This document shows positions 35,754 through 43,929 of a stretch of 64,000 bases of DNA, one piece after another (within the stretch, counting starts at the first letter, position 1; the number at the start of each line of letters is the position of its first letter). Made by a program: the position numbers and the translations under genes. The stretch is from the NCBI GenBank assembly GCA_027459665.1, contig DAIDHN010000001.1:1-64000 (forward strand), in the 5' to 3' direction. This DNA comes from Chthonomonadaceae bacterium (GTDB lineage Bacteria > Armatimonadota > Chthonomonadetes > Chthonomonadales > Chthonomonadaceae). The notes beneath the pieces were generated by a model, which saw only the letters and a list, made by a program, of their open reading frames with translations, was not told where the DNA came from and ran no database searches.

Positions 35754-35872
35754 TGAACTTTAACACCCTGCCAGTATCGTGGCACAGCCACCACATTGGG
35801 TGGCAGGCGTTCGTACCCACTGGCGATCCTGCAGCACCGCTTGAGAATGCGTTCGAGGTGTGCAACGACTAG
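35754..35872 (+). pseudogene. Relic of hydroxypyruvate isomerase 3' end, copy B
   Basis: It reads IGWQAFVPTGDPAAPLENAFEVCND followed by TAG, corresponding to VGQEFMPKGDPAAALEQAFKACDV of the intact gene at 31558-31631. Upstream bases (AACTTTAACACCCTGCCAGT) also align with the intact AACTTTATTACCCCGCTATA region. Confidence 0.75.
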
Positions 35873-35909
35873 AATAGTGCACAGCTGCCCTGCTGAAAGG
35901 AGAATCACG

Positions 35910-36323
35910 ATGAGCAAAGCGCAAGAGAATCTGCAAGCTGCCATGCAAAGGGCGATAGCGGGCCGACCGAAAGTCGGCGGCTTTCCCTACCTCGCCGAAA
36001 CGTTGAGGCAGGCGGGTGTTACCCACAACTACTGGTATTTGCCCTCCTGCCAGAGCCTTTATCTCACCGCCGATGGGCCCATCATGACGGTGGGAGCGCC
36101 GCTGGTTTCTGGGATGACGGATGTGCCCCCGTTCAACCGCGAGGCTCTGGTTGACGCGATACGCACCGACCAGGCGGGCGAAAGTAGTTTTGAGCAGTTT
36201 CTGCAAGCGAGTTGGAAAGCCGGCGTAGTTCGTTACGACGTGGACTTCTCGAACCGCGTAGTCTGCTACTATGGGGCCAGCGGCGAGGAGTACAGGGAAA
36301 CCTATCCCCTGGTGGAGCTATAG
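35910..36323 (+). CDS. DUF1398 family protein
   Basis: This is a 137-residue protein, MSKAQENLQAAMQRAIAGRP, then KVGGFPYLAETLRQAGVTHNYWYLPSCQSLYLTADGPIM, the typical DUF1398 opening, and a C-terminal part VDFSNRVVCYYGASGEEYRETYPLVEL. ATG 35910 has GAAAGGAG at 35895-35902. Function is unknown; the family is often found as small stand-alone cytosolic proteins. It is intact although surrounded by relics. Confidence 0.8.
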   Translation: MSKAQENLQAAMQRAIAGRPKVGGFPYLAETLRQAGVTHNYWYLPSCQSLYLTADGPIMTVGAPLVSGMTDVPPFNREALVDAIRTDQAGESSFEQFLQASWKAGVVRYDVDFSNRVVCYYGASGEEYRETYPLVEL

Positions 36324-37236
36324 CGTAGTTAAGCGCTAGAAGGTTATTTGCGCCGCATCACGCGCGGCTTCCACAACACAGCAGGCGCGGCGGGCCCGCA
36401 CAAACAGGACGAGAACCGGTCGATATTGCTCAGCCGTTCAAGCGTGCATGCATGGACTATTGAGTCGCAGGTGGAGTTAAACTGCACAATGCCAACGGTA
36501 TCGTACCCCATGCCTCACGGCTCAACTTACGGCAGCGTCGTAGCGCCATCGTTAGTAACTCTTTGTTGCCAATCCAAAGTAATGGTGAACGTTGCCTGGG
36601 TACATTTATACCTGCATGGATCAATTTTCGCGCGGCGAACCCGGCTGCTCCAGAGTGCACCGCGTCAGCCTCAGCGGCGGCATAGTAGCTTCCCTCTTGG
36701 GCTGCAGAGCAGCCTGTCAGGGCCAGCGTTGCTGAGCGAACCATGCCGCGAGGCGGTTTACTCTTGACAGGCAAGAACGGACCTGTAGAGTGCTTATGCC
36801 GCCGTGAAGGCATAGGGAAATCGCTACAAAAAAAATGCTCGAAGTGTCGCAAAACTCTTGGAAAATCATGACGTGCAAAGCGTGCTCAACACAAGATCAG
36901 CCACGGACACATTATTATATTATATGAGGAACCATCTAGGGTTAATCCACTCAAGTAGCAAAGAAACGCTGCACAATGCCTGACAGGTATGGCCTATTCA
37001 AATCAAAGCCATTATACCTATATGTCTATTTTATTATTGACAACTACCGGTTAGAAGCGCAACCAACGCACGATAGGCCCGTTAATGAATAGTAAATTCT
37101 GTGTCGCTGAAGTTCCTCCTTCCGTCACAAATGTTCATACGCTTGCCATTTCCTCAAATTCTCGATTGACGCGGATGATTCATGAAGGGTAAACTAACAC
37201 GCGTAGTGGAATAGGTCAGCAGAAGATACGCACATC
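36324..37236. other. Long non-coding or decayed stretch
   Basis: About 900 nt, AT-richer toward its 3' end. Open frames (for example minus 36457-36852) show no family pattern. It is likely decayed sequence between two accessory modules. Confidence 0.4.
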
Positions 37237-37545
37237 TTAGGCGGCATTTGGCCAGACCATCGCAGAATGGCGTAAAGCCTTGGGGCTTAGCCAACGTGAT
37301 CTTGCGGCTCGTGTTATGAAAGAGGACGTGCAGCCGTTCTCTCCAGAATATTTAAATGATCTTGAGAAAGATTGCCGTAACCCGCCATCCGACGATTTGA
37401 TGAGCAATTAACAACCGCCTTGACCATCGACGCAAACTTGCTCATTTTATATGCGGGAACCATTCCACCGGATATTCACAATGCTGACGTTCCGCCTGCA
37501 AAAGCTGTGGAAGCATTTACAGCGTTTCGCAGAACGACACATTAG
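37237..37545 (+). pseudogene. XRE-family (C-protein-like) regulator, no start codon and frameshifted
   Basis: Readable: FGQTIAEWRKALGLSQRDLA, ARVMKEDVQPFSPEYLNDLE, KDCRNPPSDDLMS, then a frame change near 37407, then LTTALTIDANLLILYAGTIPPDIHNADVPPAKAVEAFTAFRRTTH and TAG. This is a common stand-alone XRE family of about 100 residues. One missing base causes the TAA at 37409, and a TAG directly precedes the usual first codon, so no start remains. It sits 21 nt upstream of the methyltransferase-nuclease gene, the usual place of a restriction-modification control gene. Confidence 0.8.
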
Positions 37546-37566
37546 GTAGACCTAACGCGTAATTCA

Positions 37567-39657
37567 ATGACCATCGTACAGACTGCAAAACCTTGCCTTG
37601 TGGTTGCCCGGAATAGCTCCGCTTCGCCGGCAACCATAACCACGCCATTCCGTTTACTCGACCTCTTCACGGGAGCAGGTGGGCTGTCCTACGGCTTCGA
37701 ACTGGCCCGACGTTCGTGTGGATGCCCAATGTTCGACGTGGCTGCGGCGGTGGAAATGGACCACGCAGCCTGCGAATCGCTCCGAGCGAATCATGCTTCC
37801 CATCCTGCTAAGCATGCGTTCCCGGTTATTGAGAGCGACCTGACGCTAGCGGCAACTCACAAATATGTCCTCGATCGGATTGGGGGATCTCAAATTGATC
37901 TAATGATAGGTGGACCGCCCTGCCAGTCCTACTCCCAGATCGGAACGCGTACGGGGCGTTGGATAAACGACGAGCGCTTTCAGGATGACAGTCGCGATAG
38001 GTTATTTGAGGAGTATGTTGCACTGGTGAGAGAACTGCTACCGCGGTTCGTGGTGCTTGAGAACGTGGATGGCATTCGGAGTAAGAAGAACGCGTATGGC
38101 GAGCCTTTCCTGTCGGTCATCATTCGCAGTCTAGAAGAACTCGGGTATTCGTTTCGCATTGTTGGCTCGCCTGAGCGAAAGTACCTGCGACTAAATGCTG
38201 CCTCGTACGGCGTTCCGCAAGTGCGCAACCGCATATTCCTGGTTGGAAATCGGCTAGGACTCGATCTCATTCCGCCTCCTCCCACGCATTACGATCCAAC
38301 CACTTCGATCGGTAAGCGGAGCCCGTCGGCTCGGTGGCCGTGGCTCACCGTCTTTGATGCGATCGGCGACCTTCCTCCAGTCCTTGCCCATTACACGAAG
38401 ACCCACATGTCACCGGAACAATGGCGCTACTACAACGCCCAGAACGCCAAACGTAATGAAGGAGCCGACGAGGTTCCGTACCATCTTGAGCGCTTCCACG
38501 CCCACTACGAACAGCTTAGCCCGGCGGGTAAGGCATTCCTCGACTTCGTGAAGGCTGCCCCCGGAGAGCCACTCCGATACCACCGAGCTCGGAACCAGCA
38601 GCTATCAGAAGGAGTAAACGGTATGGAACATCTCAAGCGGGATGCAACGCGATTCGAGGTCTATGACACGGCCCACGCTGTGGCGCAGCAAAACGGGCTC
38701 ACATTCGTTGGAAAGGACGAACTAAAACAGGTTGTTCAGCATATGGAACAATCCCTGTTAAAGGAGACTCAAAATCCTGCAATGTACTATGGACTCCTCA
38801 ACGAAGCCAGGTTCAGCTATGTTGCTGCGGCATTAGGAAAAACTGTTGTCGTCAAGCGGGAGGATGCCGGGACGGTAATTTCCTCTAATACAACCATGAA
38901 AGTGCCTGATTACCGCTTAGTTGTAGCTGGAGGCGACGAGTTTTTCGTTGAAGTAAAAAATAAATACGAAAAACTGCCCAAGGTTCAACACACCTTCACG
39001 GACGCCTATTTCTCATCGCTGGAAGCCTACGCGGCAGCCTTCAGCCGTCCTTTGAAATTTGCAATTTATTGGTCGCCCTTAAATTTATGGACGCTGATTT
39101 CCGCTGACAAGTTGCCTTTTCGGAACGGCAAGCGTGCTATCGGCGTTCTTGAAGCAGCAAAAATCAACGAAATGGCTATTTTGGGGGATATGACGATAGC
39201 CACAAAGGTTCCCCTAACCTTACGGTTGTTATCTGATACGGCCGAACCTTCGACCCTATCTGCGGAAGGCGAGGCACGTTTCAAGATCGGGGGAGTAGAA
39301 CTATTTTGTGATGGCGAACGCCTAAGCGGTGAGGACTGCAAATTAGCCTGGTACATGATGCTCTACGGCCAATGGTCGGAACTTAACCAGATTCCCTACA
39401 TGGACGGTAAACGCCTTATCGCTTTAGACTACATCATTTCCCCCGAGGTGTGGGAACCGAAACAGGGCTTTGCAATTATAGGCCAATTGAGCGGAATGAT
39501 CTCCCGTCAGTTCCAACAACATACTGACCCCGATGGCAAACAAAAACTGATCCGTCCATTAGCGGAACCAGGGAAATTTGGCATTTCTATACCTGACGGT
39601 TACAAAAGCGATCGCCTTCCTCTTTGGCGCTTTACAATCGAGCCCAATTATGCATGA
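37567..39657 (+). CDS. Chimeric protein: C5-cytosine DNA methyltransferase N-terminal half fused to PD-(D/E)XK nuclease-like domain
   Basis: This is a 696-residue protein. Residues 28-230 carry C5-methyltransferase motifs: LLDLFTGAGGLSYGF (motif I), IGGPPCQSYSQ with catalytic Cys119 (IV), LENVDG (VI) and YGVPQVRNRIFLVG (VIII). Residues about 240-360 resemble the start of a target-recognition region. Motifs IX and X (the GNAVPP block completing the SAM pocket) are absent. From about residue 364 a different domain begins: E413 in NEARFSYVAAALG, D448 in MKVPDYRLVVAGG and E462-K464 in FFVEVKNKYE give a PD-(D/E)XK pattern. It may be a genuine fused restriction system, or a deletion chimera of adjacent M and R genes. 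Methylation activity is doubtful; nuclease activity is possible. A terminator follows. Confidence 0.75.
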   Translation: MTIVQTAKPCLVVARNSSASPATITTPFRLLDLFTGAGGLSYGFELARRSCGCPMFDVAAAVEMDHAACESLRANHASHPAKHAFPVIESDLTLAATHKYVLDRIGGSQIDLMIGGPPCQSYSQIGTRTGRWINDERFQDDSRDRLFEEYVALVRELLPRFVVLENVDGIRSKKNAYGEPFLSVIIRSLEELGYSFRIVGSPERKYLRLNAASYGVPQVRNRIFLVGNRLGLDLIPPPPTHYDPTTSIGKRSPSARWPWLTVFDAIGDLPPVLAHYTKTHMSPEQWRYYNAQNAKRNEGADEVPYHLERFHAHYEQLSPAGKAFLDFVKAAPGEPLRYHRARNQQLSEGVNGMEHLKRDATRFEVYDTAHAVAQQNGLTFVGKDELKQVVQHMEQSLLKETQNPAMYYGLLNEARFSYVAAALGKTVVVKREDAGTVISSNTTMKVPDYRLVVAGGDEFFVEVKNKYEKLPKVQHTFTDAYFSSLEAYAAAFSRPLKFAIYWSPLNLWTLISADKLPFRNGKRAIGVLEAAKINEMAILGDMTIATKVPLTLRLLSDTAEPSTLSAEGEARFKIGGVELFCDGERLSGEDCKLAWYMMLYGQWSELNQIPYMDGKRLIALDYIISPEVWEPKQGFAIIGQLSGMISRQFQQHTDPDGKQKLIRPLAEPGKFGISIPDGYKSDRLPLWRFTIEPNYA

Positions 39658-39686
39658 ACAGTTGCAACTCATCACCTCTACGAAGA

Positions 39687-39722
39687 AAAGCCGCCGCGTC
39701 GCGTGACGTGGCGGCTTTTTAT
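39687..39722 (+). terminator. Intrinsic terminator after the methyltransferase-nuclease gene
   Basis: AAAAGCCGCC-G-CGTC, loop GCGT, GACG-T-GGCGGCTTTTT: a 13-14 bp stem with a T tract. Confidence 0.85.
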
Positions 39723-39908
39723 TGAGATATCATCGAAAGTATTTATTTCAATGCATACAGTCTTCAGGATAAACGGAATGCATCTGGCACTGCAGCGAAT
39801 TTTAACATATTTGAATACCACAGCACGTTTTTGTTACTGTACTGCGGATATTTAGAGGGGCTAACCTCGCCGCACCGCTGTCCCAACTGAAATATATTGC
39901 CGATACTA
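39723..39908. other. AT-rich intergenic region upstream of NYN promoter
   Basis: About 190 nt lie between the terminator at 39687 and the promoter at 39909. No gene was found. Confidence 0.4.
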
Positions 39909-39937
39909 TTGACTTACGGGTGAATCGACCTTATAAT
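39909..39937 (+). promoter_or_regulatory. Canonical sigma-70 promoter upstream of NYN gene
   Basis: TTGACT (39909-39914), a 17-nt spacer and a perfect TATAAT (39932-39937). It is the best promoter match in the window. The predicted start is about 39944. Confidence 0.75.
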
Positions 39938-39950
39938 AGATTTAGAACCC

Positions 39951-39997
39951 GCCTATGTTTTAACATAGGCCGCGAAACCGCCTAAGGGCGGTTTCGC
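39951..39997 (+). promoter_or_regulatory. Double-hairpin leader of the NYN gene
   Basis: Two back-to-back perfect inverted repeats. GCCTATGTT-TT-AACATAGGC spans 39951-39970, and GCGAAACCGCC-TAA-GGGCGGTTTCGC spans 39972-39997, followed by ATTTTG. The second resembles an intrinsic terminator or attenuator. Both lie between the promoter and the start codon at 40032. Confidence 0.65.
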
Positions 39998-40031
39998 ATT
40001 TTGTATCCATCCTTTCCTCCAAAGAGCGTAA

Positions 40032-40781
40032 TTGAACATCTGGGCATACGTAGATGGTTTCAATCTGTACAACGGCGCGCTCAAAAATACGCAGCATAAA
40101 TGGCTAGACCTGCATCGGCTGATGGAGCGTCTGCGCCCGACCGACGAGATTGGAAGGGTGAAATTCTTTACCGCACAAGTGGATGCGCGTCACAACGATC
40201 CGGATCAGCCGAAGCGTCAACGTCTTTATTGGCGAGCGTTACGAACTCTTCCCACATTGGAGATCGTCGAAGGGCATTTCCTCACCAAATCGACCACCTT
40301 GCCAACCACGGGTTCGATCGATGAAATCAAAAGGTTAAAACGTGCAGGGCAGCCAACTGCCGGCGCGAAAGTGGATTGGGTAAGTGTCTATCGTTCAGAA
40401 GAAAAAGGCACGGACGTCAATCTTGCCGTTCATTTGGTTCACGACGCCCATTTGAATCGCTTTGATGCCGCAATTGTAGTGTCAAATGACTCTGACCTCG
40501 CAGGTGCAATCCGAATCGTTACCAAAGAGATCGGTAAACCGGTATTTGTCTTCTACCCCCATAGCTCGTCCCCTAGTCATGAACTTCGTAATGTGGCAAC
40601 ACGTTTTAAGGAAGTCGCGCCCGGGAACCTTGAGACGAGCCAGTTACCGTCATCTCTAACGGATGCAAGAGGAAACTTTAGTAAGCCGCCACAATGGTCG
40701 GTCAGAATTGCAGCCCGCCCGCCGTTACGACAGCGAAGGAGGCTGGAGCGAGGTCGCCCTCCTCTCCAGCCTCCTCTATGA
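40032..40781 (+). CDS. NYN (PIN-like) domain ribonuclease
   Basis: This is a 249-residue protein from a TTG start. YVDGFNLYNGALK (first catalytic Asp), KVDWVSVYRSEEKGTDVNLAVHLVHDA (conserved Glu and Asp) and AIVVSNDSDLAGAIRIV (DSDL metal site) are the NYN signature, so a metal-dependent RNase is expected. After the usual family end near PQWS, about 30 residues of basic/Pro-rich sequence (RQRRRLERGRPPLQ) follow, encoded across an inverted repeat, suggesting stop-codon loss. Its setting (strong promoter, hairpin leader, next to a nuclease gene) fits a defence or toxin role, but no antitoxin was identified. Confidence 0.85.
   Translation: MNIWAYVDGFNLYNGALKNTQHKWLDLHRLMERLRPTDEIGRVKFFTAQVDARHNDPDQPKRQRLYWRALRTLPTLEIVEGHFLTKSTTLPTTGSIDEIKRLKRAGQPTAGAKVDWVSVYRSEEKGTDVNLAVHLVHDAHLNRFDAAIVVSNDSDLAGAIRIVTKEIGKPVFVFYPHSSSPSHELRNVATRFKEVAPGNLETSQLPSSLTDARGNFSKPPQWSVRIAARPPLRQRRRLERGRPPLQPPL
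40737..40775. terminator. Inverted repeat between convergent NYN and DUF899 genes
   Basis: AGGAGGCTGGAG (40737-40748) and CTCCAGCCTCCT (40764-40775) form a perfect 12-bp repeat with a 15-nt loop. It is probably a bidirectional terminator although no T tract follows. It lies inside the last codons of the NYN frame. Confidence 0.5.
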
Positions 40782-40826
40782 TAGCGCAGTGGGTTGAGCG
40801 CTGTGCCGGTTAGCTCACGCGGCTAG

Positions 40827-41552
40827 TCAGTCCTCGTACCGGTCGTGGTAGCGCATCCAGTCCATAGGGCTTTCCTCGTTCCTACCCATGGGCGTAAGGT
40901 CGATGAAGTTGTAGGCGCCAATCAGCAGATCCAGCCCGCGTTCGTAGGTGGAGTAGGTGCGGTAGAGGGTGCCATCCGTCTCCTTATAGAACACGGAGAG
41001 GCCGGGCTGCTCCTGGCCTTTGAGCTTCTGCTGGGTGTGGTTATAGAGCACCGTGCCCTTTTCAAGATCCTCTGGATGGAAGGAGGCCTGGAAGTCGTAG
41101 TTGAAGTCGGTACCGCCAGAGGAGTACCAGGGAAACGTCCAGCCCATACGCCGCTTGTACGGCAGCAGTTCTGCCAGCGGTGCGCGGGAAACCGCAGCGT
41201 AGGCGATATCGTGGTGCTCGAAATGCATGCGGGCAGCATCCACGTGGTCACTCACAAACGAACAGCCCGGGCAGCCCTCTTCCCAGCCAGGGCCGAACAT
41301 GAAGTGGTAGACGATTAGCTGGCTTTTGCCCTCGAACAGGTCGGACAGTGAGCGATTGCCCTGCTCACCTTCAAAGGAATAACTCTTTTCAACCTTCACC
41401 CAGGGCAGGTCCATGCGCTCCCTGTTGATCTGGTCGCGCATGCGGGTGAGCTCTTTTTCCCTCGCCAGGAGCTTCTGGCTTGCTTCCAGCCACTCCGCCT
41501 CGCTAACAATTTTATGCCCGCTGGTTGGCGCACTGGTAACTGTTGACTCCAT
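40827..41552 (-). CDS. DUF899 thioredoxin-like family protein
   Basis: This is a 241-residue protein. The family's opening 'KIVSEAEWLEASQKLLAREKELTRMRDQINRERMDLPWVKVEK' and core 'YHFMFGPGWEEGCPGCSFVSDHVDAARMHFEHHDI' with CPGC are clear. Such proteins are peroxiredoxin/thioredoxin-fold cytosolic proteins of unknown substrate, commonly co-encoded with AHSA1 and ArsR-type genes, exactly as here (41573-42381). Confidence 0.9.
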   Translation of the reverse strand: MESTVTSAPTSGHKIVSEAEWLEASQKLLAREKELTRMRDQINRERMDLPWVKVEKSYSFEGEQGNRSLSDLFEGKSQLIVYHFMFGPGWEEGCPGCSFVSDHVDAARMHFEHHDIAYAAVSRAPLAELLPYKRRMGWTFPWYSSGGTDFNYDFQASFHPEDLEKGTVLYNHTQQKLKGQEQPGLSVFYKETDGTLYRTYSTYERGLDLLIGAYNFIDLTPMGRNEESPMDWMRYHDRYED

Positions 41553-41572
41553 ATTTCAAACCTCCTTTGAGT

Positions 41573-42055
41573 CTAGCCGACAGGGGCCATCAGCTCGGAT
41601 GTGAATGCGACCAGACCGCCCAGGCAGGAGAGCCATCCCTGCATGTGCCGATTGCGAGACTCTGCGTCCTCCAGAAGAGCGTGGGTAAGCGTCAGCTCCG
41701 TCTTGCCCTCTAATGTGGATAACGCAACAGTCACCTCGCTGGGGGCGCTCGTATCAGTTGCACCGCAACCATTCCAGCTGAATTTAATGAGCGTATAGGG
41801 GTTCAACGTGAGATATTCGCCCGCAACGGAGTGGGTTTCGTTGTCGACATGGATGCTCAGCGCAAACTTGCCGCCTACCCGCACATCCATCTCGTTTACC
41901 ACACAGGTGGTTTCTGGTGCCGGCGCAAACCACCTGGCAACCTCGGTGGGGGTGGTCCACGCTCTATATACTCTCTCAGCAGGAGCGTTCAGCACGCACT
42001 TAAGCTGCACGCAGGTGTCACCAAGCGGCTTGGCGGTGATATCTAGATTGTTCAT
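41573..42055 (-). CDS. SRPBCC/AHSA1 domain protein
   Basis: This is a 160-residue protein, starting MNNLDITAKPLGDTC. VFNAPAERVYRAWTTPEE-like text appears as CVLNAPAERVYRAWTTPTEVARWFAPAP. The lid region GEYLTLNPYTLIKFSWNG and the C-terminal helix GWLSCLGGLVAFT fit the family, which binds small hydrophobic ligands. ATG 42055 overlaps the ArsR stop (ATGA), so translation is coupled. A longer frame to 42127 lies inside arsR. Confidence 0.88.
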   Translation of the reverse strand: MNNLDITAKPLGDTCVQLKCVLNAPAERVYRAWTTPTEVARWFAPAPETTCVVNEMDVRVGGKFALSIHVDNETHSVAGEYLTLNPYTLIKFSWNGCGATDTSAPSEVTVALSTLEGKTELTLTHALLEDAESRNRHMQGWLSCLGGLVAFTSELMAPVG

Positions 42056-42381
42056 GGGTTTTCCTCCAGGTAACGGCTCAGTGCCATTAAGCGATCTGTC
42101 CACATGCGGGTTGTGTCGGCCAGCCATTCCTGCGCAACCTCCAACCGGTCTGGCTCCAGACGGCAGTATCGCACCCTGCCGCGCTTTTCGGTTTTCACAA
42201 TGCCACTGTTCTCCAACACCGCAATATGCTTCATCACTGCCGGTATGGTCATGTTGAACGGGGGCGCTAGATCCCCCAGGGCCTTCTCGCCATCCAGGAG
42301 AGCAGTCACCACATTCCGGCGGTTCGGGTCTGACAGTGCGAAGAACAGTTTATCCAGATCATCTTCAGAACACTTTACCAT
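42052..42381 (-). CDS. ArsR-family transcriptional regulator
   Basis: This is a 109-residue winged helix: LFFALSDPNRRNVVTALLDGEKALGDLA, then FNMTIPAVMKHIAVLENSGIVKTEKRGRVRYCRLEP (recognition helix and wing). It lacks the CVCD metal motif of ArsR/SmtB. In this gene order it is the SdpR-like subgroup that controls the linked AHSA1 gene. Confidence 0.92.
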   Translation of the reverse strand: MVKCSEDDLDKLFFALSDPNRRNVVTALLDGEKALGDLAPPFNMTIPAVMKHIAVLENSGIVKTEKRGRVRYCRLEPDRLEVAQEWLADTTRMWTDRLMALSRYLEENP

Positions 42382-42611
42382 TTGGTTAAGTATACCACAG
42401 AAATTGAAGTGTTTATGAACCGCATAATAAACAAGTTCTCAAATAGTTCTCACGATTTCTTGTGGCCCTGTGGCCCCCGTGGGTTTGGTGGGGCCGGATG
42501 ATGTAGACTTTGAGTATATCTTTGCAACTTTGTCAGATTTGTCGGTGTCAACTGAATTGAACCCAAATGGAACAGCGAAGATGAAGCGAGAGGGGTCTAG
42601 GGGTAGAAAAA

Positions 42612-43808
42612 ATGGACGAGCAGGAACAAGACACAGATAAGTCCTATAAAAAGCTGTTGGGCTATTTCAAGCAAGATGTTCTTGCAAGCTATAAGAGCCA
42701 ACCGGACAAATATGTAGTTGAGACAGACTTCTTTGAAGGTCGCATTAGGCTGACAAAGGATTATGCTGCTGAGTTAATTAAGCTCGACAACACACAAGAG
42801 ATGATCGATGTACGGTTCGGTTACCGCACTCTAAAAAGCGGCGAACTTGCGATTGCCGCATATATGCCCGACTTAGTGGGCAATCCTGGAGGACCTAGAT
42901 CCCAGGCACATCAAGATGTTTGGCTGGGCTTTCTAATCGAATCACCTGAGTGGACAGCAGAACTGGATGATCGCTTTAGTCTCTGGGTACAAAGATATGT
43001 TGAGGGTGATTGGAATGTAGAGAACGGCCCATTGCGACAACTGGAAGACGTAATCCAGACGATCAGCGCGTTAACCGCTAAAGAATTAGGATGCTCGCTA
43101 TTTAAGTTTCCGAAAAATCCTGCCTTGAATTTTCCATCGGCTCAAAATACCCATCAATATCAAGACGCCCATCGAGAACTATATGGATATGTGATAGATG
43201 GCCTAGACAAGTCATGCATAGACCAGGTCGCATCTCGGGCAGGCGGCGCACAAAAATCCAGTGGTAAAATGACCGTTCAGGCTTTGCAGCAAGCCTTACC
43301 ACAGATGCCCTCAACAAGGCTATGGCGAGCATTGGAAACCGTCAGCGAACAACGCATAAAAGCCGTACACGCGGTTCGTCCCGCCGCGACAAAGTTCCAA
43401 GCATTTGAGCAGTTCAACCAGGACGTCGAAGCTGTACTTGACGGGCTGCGAGACCTATTAACCCATTTAGAAGGAGTACTGAATATGAATGGCGAGCGCG
43501 CAAGAGAGAGGCAGACAGCTCAGAGTGGCTTGCCAAAGATCGACCAGAATCCGGACCGCGCGCCGATGGAAAATTACTCTATCAACCAGATCCAGCGGGC
43601 CGTAGGCAAGACAATAGAACGGGTGGAGTTCGGATTTGAAGAGCGGATCCAAGAGGTTCATGAAAGTGAAGTAATCATCTTACACTTTACGGACGGTTCA
43701 GTTTTAGGTATTTCAACAGGATCGAATTCCGTAAACCTTTCTTCCGAGTATCAAGGGTTACAACCCGAGGACTTTCATGTTGACTTTATGTTGCACTGGT
43801 TCCCGTAG
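42612..43808 (+). CDS. Protein of unknown function, 398 residues
   Basis: I do not recognise a family. The protein is acidic and soluble, with an N-terminal part (SYKKLLGYFKQDVLASYKSQPDKYVVETDFFEG...IDVRFGYRTLKSGELAIAAYMPDL), a helical middle (DLLTHLEGVLNMNGERARERQTAQ) and a C-terminal beta domain INQIQRAVGKTIERVEFGFEE...EVIILHFTDGSVLGISTGSN. The C-terminal block has the look of a small ligand-binding or repeat domain. GAGAGGGG precedes the ATG loosely. The lower GC and accessory setting suggest acquisition, possibly a defence gene; this is speculation. Confidence 0.7.
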   Translation: MDEQEQDTDKSYKKLLGYFKQDVLASYKSQPDKYVVETDFFEGRIRLTKDYAAELIKLDNTQEMIDVRFGYRTLKSGELAIAAYMPDLVGNPGGPRSQAHQDVWLGFLIESPEWTAELDDRFSLWVQRYVEGDWNVENGPLRQLEDVIQTISALTAKELGCSLFKFPKNPALNFPSAQNTHQYQDAHRELYGYVIDGLDKSCIDQVASRAGGAQKSSGKMTVQALQQALPQMPSTRLWRALETVSEQRIKAVHAVRPAATKFQAFEQFNQDVEAVLDGLRDLLTHLEGVLNMNGERARERQTAQSGLPKIDQNPDRAPMENYSINQIQRAVGKTIERVEFGFEERIQEVHESEVIILHFTDGSVLGISTGSNSVNLSSEYQGLQPEDFHVDFMLHWFP

Positions 43809-43929
43809 CACGTTCGCTTTCGGAAAGCCTTTCGAGTACCCTAACCGTCTCTAAACCGTTCGCTTGTGATTCGGTTTCTCACTCTTATCAAACGGGCTTG
43901 AAGATAGGGGCTTAAATGTTTCATTTTCC

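Noticed and set aside
36457-36852. 131-residue minus-strand frame, lipoprotein-like (LALTGCSAAQ)
   Set aside because: The lipobox-like string is isolated, there is no RBS, and the rest shows no protein-like pattern.
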